Source: Bacteroidales bacterium (GTDB taxonomy: Bacteria; Bacteroidota; Bacteroidia; Bacteroidales; WCHB1-69). Taken from it: a stretch of DNA of 47,727 nt. The stretch is from assembly GCA_016288655.1 (NCBI GenBank), contig JAEEKX010000014.1:1-47727 (forward strand), given 5' to 3'. Within the stretch, counting starts at the first letter, position 1. Each line of letters begins with the position of its first letter. A program made the position numbers and the translations under genes. Shown here piece by piece: positions 25,031-33,944 of the stretch. The notes under the pieces are model-generated. The model was given only the letters and a program-made list of their open reading frames with translations, did not search any database and was not told where the DNA came from.

Positions 25031-25561
25031 ATGCCCGTCATCCCATGCACCCTCATATTTATACTGACCTTGGCCGCCGCCGTTGTATTCTTTGTGCTGT
25101 TTATTCAGAGCCGCCGCGCCTATAAGAAGTTGCTGAAGAAGAACTTGCGGGAACAGGAGGAAAAATTCTCCTTCTCGCAGAAGGTCGATTTTTCCAGCAT
25201 CCACCCCGAAAACCATGCCGACCAGTTGGTGTTGGAGAAGTTGTGTGATCTGTTGGAAAATGAGAAGGTGTACTTGGATCCTAACTTGTCGCTCAGTCAG
25301 TTGGCGAAGCGGATGGGGACCAACCGCACGACGGTTTCGCATGTGGTGAACCGCTATTTTCAACAAACACTTCCCGCGCTGATCAACTATTATCGTGTGA
25401 ACGAGGCCATCCGGCTGTTGTCGGATGAGGCCACGCGCGACAACAAGTTGGAGGTGATCGGGGAAATGTGCGGCTATCAAAACCGCCAGGTTTTCCATTC
25501 GGCTTTCAAGCGAGAGACGGGCATCACCCCCAAGCACTTCCGGAGGGTTTCGGAATCGTAA
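25031..25561 (+). CDS. AraC-type DNA-binding protein with an N-terminal membrane anchor
   Basis: This 176-residue protein has one transmembrane segment near residues 5-25 (LIFILTLAAAVVFFVLFIQS), a basic-charged linker (about 26-60), then the double helix-turn-helix of the AraC family: LSLSQLAKRMGTNRTTVSHVVNRYF and EMCGYQNRQVFHSAFKRETGITPKHF. There is no periplasmic sensor domain, so it may take its signal from a partner membrane protein or only be tethered. It lies just after cysH with its own promoter. Control of the neighbouring sulfur genes is possible but unproven. Confidence 0.8.
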   Translation: MPVIPCTLIFILTLAAAVVFFVLFIQSRRAYKKLLKKNLREQEEKFSFSQKVDFSSIHPENHADQLVLEKLCDLLENEKVYLDPNLSLSQLAKRMGTNRTTVSHVVNRYFQQTLPALINYYRVNEAIRLLSDEATRDNKLEVIGEMCGYQNRQVFHSAFKRETGITPKHFRRVSES

Positions 25562-25628
25562 GCAGTGCCAATCCTTTAGCCGCCCTGCGGTGACGACTCG
25601 GAAATCGTTGACAATTTCCCCTTTATTG

Positions 25629-25660
25629 CAAAAAAAAGCCCTCCGTTTCGGCGGAGGGCT
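25629..25660 (-). terminator. Intrinsic terminator after the DUF4328 gene
   Basis: A 9-bp stem, AGCCCTCCG and CGGAGGGCT, encloses a 6-nt loop. On the minus strand it is followed by a run of T, about 20 bp after the stop codon at 25681. Confidence 0.85.
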
Positions 25661-25680
25661 GGTCTATTTTACGGGAATCC

Positions 25681-26790
25681 TTATTTTTCAGGGGCGGTTT
25701 CGGGCTTCGAAAGTTCTGTTTCGAACTTCGACTCGTTGTCGCAGAGCATTTTGTTGAGTTTGTTGTAAGAGTAGATCATGTAGCATTCATAGCCGACATA
25801 GACGAGCCAGCAGAGGAGGAATGCCACCATGACGATGGTGTGGGGGCGGAGGTAATAGAAGAGGCCGGTGTTGCCGAAGTAGGTGCCGAAACTGAGCATG
25901 CCGAGGGTGTTCTGGGCGGTGTCAATGTCGGTGCCGAGAAGCGGCAGCAGCCAGAAGTTCAGGCAGATGGCAAGACCACCGATGAAGAAGGGCATGACGA
26001 CCTTGGCCATCAGGTAGGAACCCCACCAGAAGCCGATCGACTCCATCTGGTTGCTGTCCTTGGCATCGGTGATGATGGATTTGTCGCGGAGGGCGTACTT
26101 GGTCTCGCTGATCATGTTGGAGAACATGCTGCAGGGTTTGAAGAGGTTGTAGATGGGGATGAGCCAACCGAGGATGGTCATGATGCGGTCGGTTTTGGTC
26201 TGCCACGGGGCGAAGTGGCGGGTGTTGTTGTAGTTTTTGTTCATCCAGAAGCCGAAGGAGAGGACTTTGCAGATCATCAGGATGGCGGCGATGATGAGGA
26301 TGGCGTTGTAGCCGCGCAGGTCGGGAGCGACCTCCTCCAAGCTCTTCTGGCGCTGGGCTGCCCAGGGCTTGAGATCCTGCTGGGCGAGTTGCAGCGTGTC
26401 GCTGATGCCCTTGAGTTCGCCCTCCAGACGGGTGATGTTCTCCTTGTAGTCCCTCAGGTGGGTGGTGTCGCTGTAGTATTTGTTGCCGTACTCTTTGTTC
26501 TCCGGGTCGGAAGCAAGCAGTTCCTTGAACTTCTGTGCAGATGCCTCGGTCTCCTTGCACAACTTGGTGTAGCCGTCGAGACTGTTCTGCTTCTTGCCGA
26601 GGGCGTCTTGGAGGTTGGCTACGGAATCGGCCCAGAAGGTGTATTTGGGCATGACGGAATCCTGCAGGTGCATGTTCTTGCTGTCGTAGCTTCCCAATTT
26701 TACCGCGGAGATGATGACCATGATGAGAATCACGAGGTTCAATCCCATGACAATCATGCCCCAAAGTGAGTTGTTCGTAAATTTCTTCAT
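25681..26790 (-). CDS. DUF4328-type membrane protein with a coiled-coil insert
   Basis: This 369-residue inner-membrane protein has a TM segment at about 11-30, a long charged helical stretch (about 60-160) with coiled-coil character outside the membrane, then several TM helices (about 165-187, 207-222, 255-285, 315-345). FGFWMNKNYNNTRHFAPWQT and ILGWLIPIYNLFKPCSMFSNM are hallmarks of the DUF4328 family, whose function is not known. The gene has its own promoter and a strong terminator, so it is monocistronic. Confidence 0.75.
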   Translation of the reverse strand: MKKFTNNSLWGMIVMGLNLVILIMVIISAVKLGSYDSKNMHLQDSVMPKYTFWADSVANLQDALGKKQNSLDGYTKLCKETEASAQKFKELLASDPENKEYGNKYYSDTTHLRDYKENITRLEGELKGISDTLQLAQQDLKPWAAQRQKSLEEVAPDLRGYNAILIIAAILMICKVLSFGFWMNKNYNNTRHFAPWQTKTDRIMTILGWLIPIYNLFKPCSMFSNMISETKYALRDKSIITDAKDSNQMESIGFWWGSYLMAKVVMPFFIGGLAICLNFWLLPLLGTDIDTAQNTLGMLSFGTYFGNTGLFYYLRPHTIVMVAFLLCWLVYVGYECYMIYSYNKLNKMLCDNESKFETELSKPETAPEK

Positions 26791-26861
26791 ACTAAAATGC
26801 TTTATATGACTTTGATTTTTAATTATTTACAGTAAAAACTCAATCTATTTTTTACAACTTG

Positions 26862-26869
26862 CAAAGTTA
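26862..26869 (-). promoter_or_regulatory. -7 promoter box of the DUF4328 gene
   Basis: The minus strand reads TAACTTTG, a match to TAnnTTTG, about 70 bp before the start codon. Confidence 0.5.
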
Positions 26870-26925
26870 CATGTTTTTTTGATTGAAAAACCACTCCACG
26901 AAAAAAACTTTGACAATGGAAAATG

Positions 26926-27957
26926 TCAGGCGGGATTCTGCCGTACGATGACTATCCGGAGGAGCATTTCGAGCAGCAGGCAGCAGAGGGCCAGCAGCAG
27001 GAAGGGGGCGTAGTGGTCGTTTTTCCATTCGATGACGGTTTGGTTCTCGCGTTTGGTGGTCTCCAACTTGTCGATTTCGTCATATACCTGCCGCAGGCCT
27101 TTCTCGTTCTTGGCGGAGAAGTACTTGCCGCCGGTCTTGCCGGCGATCTCCTTCATCAGTTGCTCGTCCAACTCGGTGGGCACTTGCACGATGCCATGCC
27201 CGGGGACGCGCATGCCGGCCATTTTGCCGTTGGTGCCGCAGCTGATGGTATAGACGCGGATTTTGTACTCCTTGGCCATCTCGGCGGCCGTGCGCGGGTC
27301 GATGTAGCCGGCATTGTTGACACCGTCGGAGAGCAGGATGACCACCTTGCTCTTGGCCTTGCTCTCGTTGAGGTGGCTCACCGCCAGCCCCAGCCCGTCG
27401 CCGATGGCGGTGCCGTCGGGCAGCGGCTCGCGACGCACGGTCTTCACCAAATTCTGGAAGTAGGCGTGGTCGGTGGTGGGCGGACAGAGCGTGTAGGCCT
27501 CGCCGGCATAGAGCACCAGACCGATGTTGTCGTTGGGCCGCTTGGTGGAGAAGTCGCCCACGATCTCCTTGGCCGCCTCTAACCGCGTGGGCTTGAAGTC
27601 CATCATGTCCATGCTGCCTGACACGTCGAGCGCCATGATGATGTCGATGCCCTCCGTGATGGATTTGCCTCTCACCTGTTTGTCGGCCGTCTGCGGCCGC
27701 GCGAGGGCCACCACGAGCAGGGCGAGGGCTATGCAGCGGAAGACCACCGGCAGATGCCGCAGCCAGTAGCGGAAGGTGCGGGGCGACCGCTTGAACGGCC
27801 CAGGACTGCTGACAGTCAGCGCGACGTGCTGCCGCCGCCGTTTCCAAATGTACCAGCCGATGTATGGAACCAGTATCAATAGTAGCCACAGCAGATGCGG
27901 ATGGGCGAACTCCATCTCTCCGAGCATCTTGAAAAAACCGTCGAATTCGTGTAGCAT
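26926..27957 (-). CDS. batA: BatA-type von Willebrand factor A domain membrane protein
   Basis: This 343-residue protein has TM segments at about 21-37 and 70-87 and near the C-terminus (about 317-334), flanking a vWA domain. The metal site MIDAS motif is DVSGSMD (Asp111), with later PDGTAIGDGL and LLSDGVNNAG. This is the layout of BatA/BatB proteins of the Bacteroides aerotolerance operon, which usually lies with a MoxR ATPase and DUF58 protein; those are not in this window. It follows the BatD-like gene by 12 bp. Expected place: inner membrane with the vWA domain in the periplasm. BatB is an alternative assignment. Confidence 0.85.
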   Translation of the reverse strand: MLHEFDGFFKMLGEMEFAHPHLLWLLLILVPYIGWYIWKRRRQHVALTVSSPGPFKRSPRTFRYWLRHLPVVFRCIALALLVVALARPQTADKQVRGKSITEGIDIIMALDVSGSMDMMDFKPTRLEAAKEIVGDFSTKRPNDNIGLVLYAGEAYTLCPPTTDHAYFQNLVKTVRREPLPDGTAIGDGLGLAVSHLNESKAKSKVVILLSDGVNNAGYIDPRTAAEMAKEYKIRVYTISCGTNGKMAGMRVPGHGIVQVPTELDEQLMKEIAGKTGGKYFSAKNEKGLRQVYDEIDKLETTKRENQTVIEWKNDHYAPFLLLALCCLLLEMLLRIVIVRQNPA

Positions 27958-27969
27958 GATTGAGCGTTT

Positions 27970-28959
27970 TTATTTCTGTTGGGCGCGACGGGCCTGCTCC
28001 TGCTGGTCGGTCGTGCGGACAAAGTCGGTGACGTGGTCCAGATGACGGGCGTTCTCCGCCTGTTCGGGCTGCCGCCGGGCGTATTTCACCAAATCGGATA
28101 GACGTAGAAATTCTTGAATCTCAAGCCGTTGCTGTTCAGTGACATCCAACTGCGCCATCGCCTGCATGATTTCGTCGGTCACCATCTCCATGGCGTTCAC
28201 GTCCCATTGGTCATCCAAGTAAGTACGTAAAATCTCACTCAATTCGGAGTAGTGCTCTTTCGGCATTCCTTTCTCGCACAACTCTTTGGCTCTCAATTCT
28301 TTAATATGGCTTAAAGCCACCGCGCCGGAACTCATCCTGCGTTGTTCGCGCAGTTTGGCCCGATGTTTCTCTCGCAATTTGGGCAGCCAGCGTTTGAAGA
28401 AGAGCACCAGCAGGGTGACTAAAACGGCCAATCCTACGACGACCAGGATCCAAACCCAGGCCTTGCTCTTCTCTTGCGGGGCCTTTTCGATGCCGCCGAG
28501 GGGCATCTTGATGTCGCGGAAGGCCTGTGTCGTATCGACGCCGCCCGGAAGGGTATCTACATAAAAATATAATGTATCGGTCAGGGCGGCGGGCAGGGTG
28601 TCGTCGAGCATCAACACGATGGGGGCGATGACGGCGCGGCCCGTGTCGAAGGCGGTGACCACAAACTCCTGCGTCAGCACGGTCTTTCCGTGTTGCTGAC
28701 GGCTTTCCGGCGTGCCGCTCTTCAGCACCTCGCAGTTGAAGAGTCTCCAGGTGTCGGAGGGCTGGAACGAGAGCGTGTGGGTGCCTTCCCCTTCCGCCGA
28801 CAGGTGCAGCCGCAGGTGGTCGCCGGTGAGGATATGCGTGCTGTCGAAAGCGGCCTTCACCTGTACCGATGGCGTTTGCGCGTGCGCGACCGCCATCCAG
28901 AGCAACAGAATCAGACCGATGCAGCCGATTCGAAATGGGATGGACAACTTCTGCGACAT
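27970..28959 (-). CDS. BatD-like membrane protein upstream of batA
   Basis: This 329-residue protein starts at ATG 28959, overlapping the stop of the PAS gene by one base (TGATG). It has a signal peptide or anchor (IGCIGLILLLWMAVAHAQ), a beta-rich extracytoplasmic domain (VKAAFDSTHILTGDHLRLHL, as in BatD N-termini), a TM helix near residues 174-195 (AWVWILVVVGLAVLVTLLVL) and a long basic cytoplasmic helical tail. It matches the protein usually found directly before vWA genes in Bacteroidota aerotolerance operons. Exact role unknown; it likely forms a complex with BatA. Confidence 0.7.
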   Translation of the reverse strand: MSQKLSIPFRIGCIGLILLLWMAVAHAQTPSVQVKAAFDSTHILTGDHLRLHLSAEGEGTHTLSFQPSDTWRLFNCEVLKSGTPESRQQHGKTVLTQEFVVTAFDTGRAVIAPIVLMLDDTLPAALTDTLYFYVDTLPGGVDTTQAFRDIKMPLGGIEKAPQEKSKAWVWILVVVGLAVLVTLLVLFFKRWLPKLREKHRAKLREQRRMSSGAVALSHIKELRAKELCEKGMPKEHYSELSEILRTYLDDQWDVNAMEMVTDEIMQAMAQLDVTEQQRLEIQEFLRLSDLVKYARRQPEQAENARHLDHVTDFVRTTDQQEQARRAQQK

Positions 28960-29300
28960 CACGGTCTGGGTTGTCTTACGTAGTGGGGCATCTCGAAGGG
29001 AATCTCCATCGAGAGCTCTATGTAACCGGCGAACACTTCGTCTTCGTACCACGGCATCTGGTAGATCAGCTTCTTCACACCGTTCTTCTCGATGGTGTAG
29101 GCGTTGACGTTGTGGTTCTGCAACATTGCCACCAGTTTGCTGCGTGCTGGCTCGGGATGGCAGTCCAGCAGGTTGGCGCCAACCAGCGACTTGCCGTCGC
29201 GGGTGAGGGTGGCGATGGCTTTATCGCTCATTTCCAGTATCTTGCCGTCTTTGTCGCAGATGGTGACGGAGATGGGTGCTTTTTGGAAGTGCTTTAACAT
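28959..29300 (-). CDS. Stand-alone PAS-domain protein
   Basis: This 113-residue soluble protein is a single PAS fold: ISVTICDKDGKILEMSDKA at the start, LVGANLLDCHPEPARSKL in the helical part and YTIEKNGVKKLIYQMPWYED in the last strands. No kinase, cyclase or DNA-binding domain is attached, so it would signal by binding a ligand or a partner. It lies between tamB (15 bp upstream) and the BatD-like gene (1-bp overlap). A link to redox or oxygen sensing for the Bat proteins is an inference from place only. Confidence 0.75.
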   Translation of the reverse strand: MLKHFQKAPISVTICDKDGKILEMSDKAIATLTRDGKSLVGANLLDCHPEPARSKLVAMLQNHNVNAYTIEKNGVKKLIYQMPWYEDEVFAGYIELSMEIPFEMPHYVRQPRP

Positions 29301-29315
29301 GATGTGTGCTTTAGG

Positions 29316-32300
29316 TTATTGGTTCTGTTCTTTGTCTTTGTTCTTGCGAGCGCGTTTCTCTCTCTTCTGACGGATGAACGACTCCCTTAGGTCTTTTCGG
29401 TTGTCGAAGTCCTGCTTGTAGATGACGGCGACGCCTTGGGCGTAGGGGTTGGTGCGGGAGGCGTTGCGCAGTTCGTCCTGGGTGGTCACGTTGAAGACTT
29501 TCAGTCGCCAGGTGCCTATCTCGTTGAGGAGTTGCTCCACGCTGAAGTCGCCGATGAACTGGTTGCTCAGAGAGGCGCTCTTGTCGTCCTTGTAGCCGAC
29601 GTAGGTTTCGATGATGGTGCGGTTGTTGAAGAGGGAGGTGGAGGCGCCGACGGTATATTCGGCGGCCTGGTCGGCATCGGCGTTTTTGTAGTTCAGGTTC
29701 ACATCGACGAACTTCAACTGGTTGGAAATGAAGCTGCTCAAGGTGGAGGTGAGCACACCGATGCCGGTGTTTTCAATGTTGAAGTTGGCGACGGAAGTCT
29801 GTTGGGAGGCGAACTTCCCGAGCATCACCAGCGAGAAGAACTGTTCGGTTTTCTTCTGAATGTCGGAGGTGTCTATCGTACTGTAAAACAGAGTTTTGAA
29901 GTCGGATGTTGCGTTGGGGAGGTCGAAGGAGAAGTCGATGGCGGCGGGGTCGTTGAGGTTGCCGTTGAAGTTGAGGTAGGCCTTGACGGGCATGCTGCGG
30001 AGGTTGGTGCTCTCGGCGGTGAAGAGGTCGGAGAGGGATGCGGTGGTGGAGTAAGCGGCCTTGACGTTGATGTTGATGTCGGTGATGGGTCCTGGGAAGT
30101 TGACCACACCGCCAGGCATCAGTTCGAACCTTTTGTTCAGCAATTGCGCGAAGGTCATGACGAACTTGCCGGATTGCAGGACGACGTCGCCTAACATTTC
30201 GATCTTGTCCTTTTTGGTGTTGTAGGTGAAATGGAGACGCCCCTCACCTTTGGTGTCGATCTTGCCGCCGAAAGCGGAGAGGTCGAGGTCCAACTTGATG
30301 TCGGCGTCGTCGGTGACGTCGAAGGTGAAGTCGAAATCCATCTCGGTCGAACTTGCTGCCACGGGTTCGGGCATCTCCGTCATCTTTGTCTTTGTTGTTG
30401 GCGGCGGCGCCACGAAGGTGATGACGTCGGAGTTGGAGACCTTGTCGGAGAAGCTGATCGGGAGGCAGAAGACGGTCCCTTTCTGTGTCCTCAGGTTGTC
30501 GCCGTAGAAGGCGAGGCGGTCGGTGTTGCCGGAGATGGAGATGTCGCCCGATACGAAGCCGTCGCCGTAGAAGGGCGCGTCCGGACCTTGCTTGGTGTTG
30601 AGCACGAAGATCTTGGGGGTGGAGATCTTGAGGTTGAGGTTGAAGTCGTTGAAGTTCTTGTGGTTCACATAACCGTCCATGGTGGCGCGGTTGTCGAACT
30701 TGTCGGTCAGCACGATGTTGTTGAAGGCGAAGCCCTCCTTGGTGAAGTCGATATCCTGGTTCTTGAGATAATAGAAGGTGTTGAGCGGTGCGATTCCGAT
30801 CTCGGCCTCCCGCACGTGGGCCTTCCCCTCGAAGTACATGGTGTCGGCGGTGAGCACGAAGTCGATGTCGCCGGAGGCGTTGCCGTCGAACTTGTGGCTG
30901 AAGGAGGAGAGCATCGGCTCGAGGAAGCCGAGCGGCAAAGTGTCGATGTCGGCGGTCACCTTCAGTTTTTTCTGGTCTGTCTCGAAGATGCCGTTCAACC
31001 GGGTGTTGACGCCTTGCTGGTTGACGAAGTCCTTGCTGTAGGTGTAGTTGAAGACGGTAGCGTCTTCAGGAAAGTATTCGGGATTGATGAAGCCGCCGCG
31101 GAAACGGATGTTCTTGTCCGATGGCAGGATGGCGTTGGCGTACAGGTGCCCGAACTGCTCCTGGTTGAATTCGAAGTCCTCGATGATGGCGGTGCCGAAG
31201 AGCATGTTGGTGCCGCGGACGTCGCGCAGTTGCACGTTGGCGGAGAGTTCGCCGCCCAGATGCAGTTTGTCGGTCTTGAGGATCAGGTTGACGAAGTCGA
31301 TGTCCAACCCGTCGATGTTGGCCACCAGACTGTCGCCGGCCTTGCCGACGAAACCGTTGACATAGACCTCGCTCTCTTGGGAGTTCAGGATGAGGTTGTC
31401 GATGTTGACTGTCCCGTGGTCGATGGTGACGAGGTGATCGGGGTTGAAGGTGAAGAGCAGCTCCTTGAAGTGGACTTTGGCCTCGTTGACTTTGGCGCGG
31501 ATAACACCGCCGTTGTCGAAGTTGATGCTGGCGGCGATGAGCGACGGTCGGTTGGAGATGACGGGCGGGTTGTCCCAACTCAGACGGCAGTCGATGGCCT
31601 GCGGCCCCGCGTCGGCCCCCATGCTGATGTTGGAGAAGACGAGATTTCCCTCGTTGCCGATGGCAAGGGACTGCACGGCGGCGTTGAGTCGCAGCGTGGC
31701 CGTGTCGGACTGCACGGTGCTGACTTGCACGCTGGATACCCGCACGCCGTCGCCGACGCGGATATCGGGAGAGAAGATGTCGATGTAGTCGTCGGAGTGG
31801 CTGGCGTTGGTGCGGATATTTACCTTGGTGTTGTCGGCGATTTGCACGTTCGGCACGAACATGTCGAGGATGGGGGAGAGGTGATATGCGGTGATGCTCA
31901 GATCCAGAGCTGGGTCGTCGGTGCGTGCAACGGCTTCAGCCGCCTTGCGCTGCGGAAGCAGGTTGCCGCAGTAGGTGTAGGCCAGGTCGAGGATGGCGGC
32001 GGGGACATCCTTCAAGTCGTAGTTGGTGTTCAAGGAGAGGTTGAGCATGTCGGAGGAGAGTTTGATCAACTGGCTGCCCTCCGAGGCCAAACTGATCAGC
32101 CGCATGCGGTCCATGGCCATGGTCTTGCCGTCTTGGCTGTATGCGATGCTGTCGATGAAGACGTTGCCGCTCAGGTCTTTCAGCGATGAGGCGTTCAGGT
32201 CGCAGGAGAGGTGTCCGATGGATAGCGCCACCTCCGGGTGCTTCTGCGCGTAATAGACTAATGCCTCGAATCCCTTGGCCTTGCTGCTGTCGATTTTCGG

Positions 32301-33932
32301 CAGATGTTGGAATAACTTGCTGAGGTTGAGCGCGGCGATGGAGCCCTCCGCCTCGTACTCCTTCTTTTTCTTCGACAGGTCCATCGATCCGCTGAGATCG
32401 ACGGTGCAGTTGGGGTCGTGGATGGAGGCGACTGCGTCTATTTGGCGGTTTCCGTAGTTGCCCGTAGCGTGGATGCGGCGCAACGGGTACCCTTTGATGT
32501 TGATTTGGTCGATATCGGCTTTGACGTCGGCGGTCAGGGTGTTCGCGAACTGCTGCAGGTCTCCAACCGTGCCGTGTGCCTGCACCGATCCCGTCAGACC
32601 GCCGATCATGTTGACTTTCGGCAGCGCCCGGTTGACCGAAAGCCCGCGGGCGGTGGCCTGCAGGTTGTAGTCGATGCCGGGGCCGTCGCCGCGACGGTCG
32701 GAGTGCAGTGTGGCGTCGATGTCGCCGATGTCCGTCAGCAGGACCGCCGCCACGTCGAGTTTGTCGGAGATGACACCGTCGTACTCCACGTCCAGATCGA
32801 CCACGCCCAGATTCGCGATGTTGGAAGGCAGCGTGATGCTCTTCCCGCCCGGCAACTTGAAGGCCTGCAACTCCTGCAGATCGACATTGCTCTGCGAGAA
32901 CTTGGCGTGGATGTCGGCGTTGAAGAAGTCCGTCACCTTACCCAAGGCGAGCGTGCCCGACAAGTGCGTGTTGTCGGCATAACGTGCGTCCATATCGGTG
33001 ATGTTCAGGTCGTTGATGGGTCCTGTGACCTTGCCGGAAAAGACTAATTGGTTGTCCATCCCCGCCGTCTGCGGCGCGAAATAGCCGATGTCGTGCAGGT
33101 CGATGGTGGAACTCTTGGCGTTGACATTCAATTTGATCTTGTTCAGGAAGTCGCTGTATTCGTGCCAACTGCCGTATTCGAAGGCAAAATCCATGAAGAT
33201 GCGGCTGCTGGCGGTCGCCACGCTGGCGTTTTGGATGGAAAGTCCCGTCGGCCCGATGTGGAACTTGCCGGCCAACTTCTTCAGTTGGAAGCCGGTGTAT
33301 TGGTTGAAGGCGATGTGCTCGATGTCCGCATCGATGTTGGATCCCAGCAAGTTGAAGTGGTCGAGGCGGGCGTCCAAATCCTTCAACTCGAAATATCCAA
33401 AGTCAATCTGCCCCTGGTCTTTGGTCGTGCATACGTCATCGTTTCTATATAGGAAATAGGCGTCTTTCAACACGATGGAGGGTGAAGACATCCTGAAGGG
33501 CTGGGGACTTTTCTTCTTTTTCTGGAAATTCTTGGCCCACAGGGAGATGTTCACGGCATCGTCGCCCTTGTACTTGCGCACCACCACGCGCACGCCCTTG
33601 CTGTCGATCTCGCCGAAGCCCAAGTGTATCGGCTTCAACTTCAGCGTGCGCAGGCGCGAACTCAGCATCTCCGCGCTGATCATTGGGTTGTCGTGGCAGT
33701 CGTAGATGGCGAACCCTTCGGCATAGAGCTTCATCGTCGGACTGAGGTAGATGTGGTCAACGGAGACCTTCGAGCCCCATTTCTCCGACAGTTTCTCGGT
33801 CACGATGCCCACGACTTTCTCCTGGATCGGAGGGACGAAAAGCAATCCCACGATCAGCAGGTCAAGGGTGAGAAAAATACCCAAGACGAGCAGGGTGACC
33901 TTTATGATTTTTTTCGTAATTTTGCGTTTCAA
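29316..33932 (-). CDS. tamB: TamB-family translocation/assembly (inter-membrane lipid transport) protein
   Basis: This 1538-residue protein has an N-terminal TM anchor (about 11-32, VTLLVLGIFLTLDLLIVGLL), followed by about 1,300 residues of repetitive beta-strand sequence typical of AsmA/TamB beta-taco proteins. The C-terminal DUF490-like part has GEGRLHFTYNTKKDKIEMLG, VLQSGKFVMTFAQLLNKRFE and PGPITDININVKAAYST. TamB proteins span the periplasm and support phospholipid transport or outer-membrane protein assembly. The length is usual for Bacteroidota. Its start is only 12 bp from the divergent tsaD start. PAS, BatD-like and batA genes follow closely on the same strand. Confidence 0.93.
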   Translation of the reverse strand: MKRKITKKIIKVTLLVLGIFLTLDLLIVGLLFVPPIQEKVVGIVTEKLSEKWGSKVSVDHIYLSPTMKLYAEGFAIYDCHDNPMISAEMLSSRLRTLKLKPIHLGFGEIDSKGVRVVVRKYKGDDAVNISLWAKNFQKKKKSPQPFRMSSPSIVLKDAYFLYRNDDVCTTKDQGQIDFGYFELKDLDARLDHFNLLGSNIDADIEHIAFNQYTGFQLKKLAGKFHIGPTGLSIQNASVATASSRIFMDFAFEYGSWHEYSDFLNKIKLNVNAKSSTIDLHDIGYFAPQTAGMDNQLVFSGKVTGPINDLNITDMDARYADNTHLSGTLALGKVTDFFNADIHAKFSQSNVDLQELQAFKLPGGKSITLPSNIANLGVVDLDVEYDGVISDKLDVAAVLLTDIGDIDATLHSDRRGDGPGIDYNLQATARGLSVNRALPKVNMIGGLTGSVQAHGTVGDLQQFANTLTADVKADIDQINIKGYPLRRIHATGNYGNRQIDAVASIHDPNCTVDLSGSMDLSKKKKEYEAEGSIAALNLSKLFQHLPKIDSSKAKGFEALVYYAQKHPEVALSIGHLSCDLNASSLKDLSGNVFIDSIAYSQDGKTMAMDRMRLISLASEGSQLIKLSSDMLNLSLNTNYDLKDVPAAILDLAYTYCGNLLPQRKAAEAVARTDDPALDLSITAYHLSPILDMFVPNVQIADNTKVNIRTNASHSDDYIDIFSPDIRVGDGVRVSSVQVSTVQSDTATLRLNAAVQSLAIGNEGNLVFSNISMGADAGPQAIDCRLSWDNPPVISNRPSLIAASINFDNGGVIRAKVNEAKVHFKELLFTFNPDHLVTIDHGTVNIDNLILNSQESEVYVNGFVGKAGDSLVANIDGLDIDFVNLILKTDKLHLGGELSANVQLRDVRGTNMLFGTAIIEDFEFNQEQFGHLYANAILPSDKNIRFRGGFINPEYFPEDATVFNYTYSKDFVNQQGVNTRLNGIFETDQKKLKVTADIDTLPLGFLEPMLSSFSHKFDGNASGDIDFVLTADTMYFEGKAHVREAEIGIAPLNTFYYLKNQDIDFTKEGFAFNNIVLTDKFDNRATMDGYVNHKNFNDFNLNLKISTPKIFVLNTKQGPDAPFYGDGFVSGDISISGNTDRLAFYGDNLRTQKGTVFCLPISFSDKVSNSDVITFVAPPPTTKTKMTEMPEPVAASSTEMDFDFTFDVTDDADIKLDLDLSAFGGKIDTKGEGRLHFTYNTKKDKIEMLGDVVLQSGKFVMTFAQLLNKRFELMPGGVVNFPGPITDININVKAAYSTTASLSDLFTAESTNLRSMPVKAYLNFNGNLNDPAAIDFSFDLPNATSDFKTLFYSTIDTSDIQKKTEQFFSLVMLGKFASQQTSVANFNIENTGIGVLTSTLSSFISNQLKFVDVNLNYKNADADQAAEYTVGASTSLFNNRTIIETYVGYKDDKSASLSNQFIGDFSVEQLLNEIGTWRLKVFNVTTQDELRNASRTNPYAQGVAVIYKQDFDNRKDLRESFIRQKREKRARKNKDKEQNQ
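33917..33924 (+). promoter_or_regulatory. -7 promoter box of the tsaD operon, inside tamB
   Basis: TAATTTTG matches TAnnTTTG, 20 bp before the tsaD ATG and inside the first codons of divergent tamB, so the two genes' start regions overlap. Confidence 0.55.
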
Positions 33933-33944
33933 AATTCAGCTCTT

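Noticed and set aside
30231-32189. A 652-codon plus-strand open frame opposite tamB
   Set aside because: Low-complexity Val/Glu/Asp translation typical of the antisense frame of a beta-rich gene; TamB motifs on the other strand are clear.
33624-33944. N-terminal extension of tsaD
   Set aside because: It is antisense to tamB; the family N-terminus starts exactly at ATG 33945.
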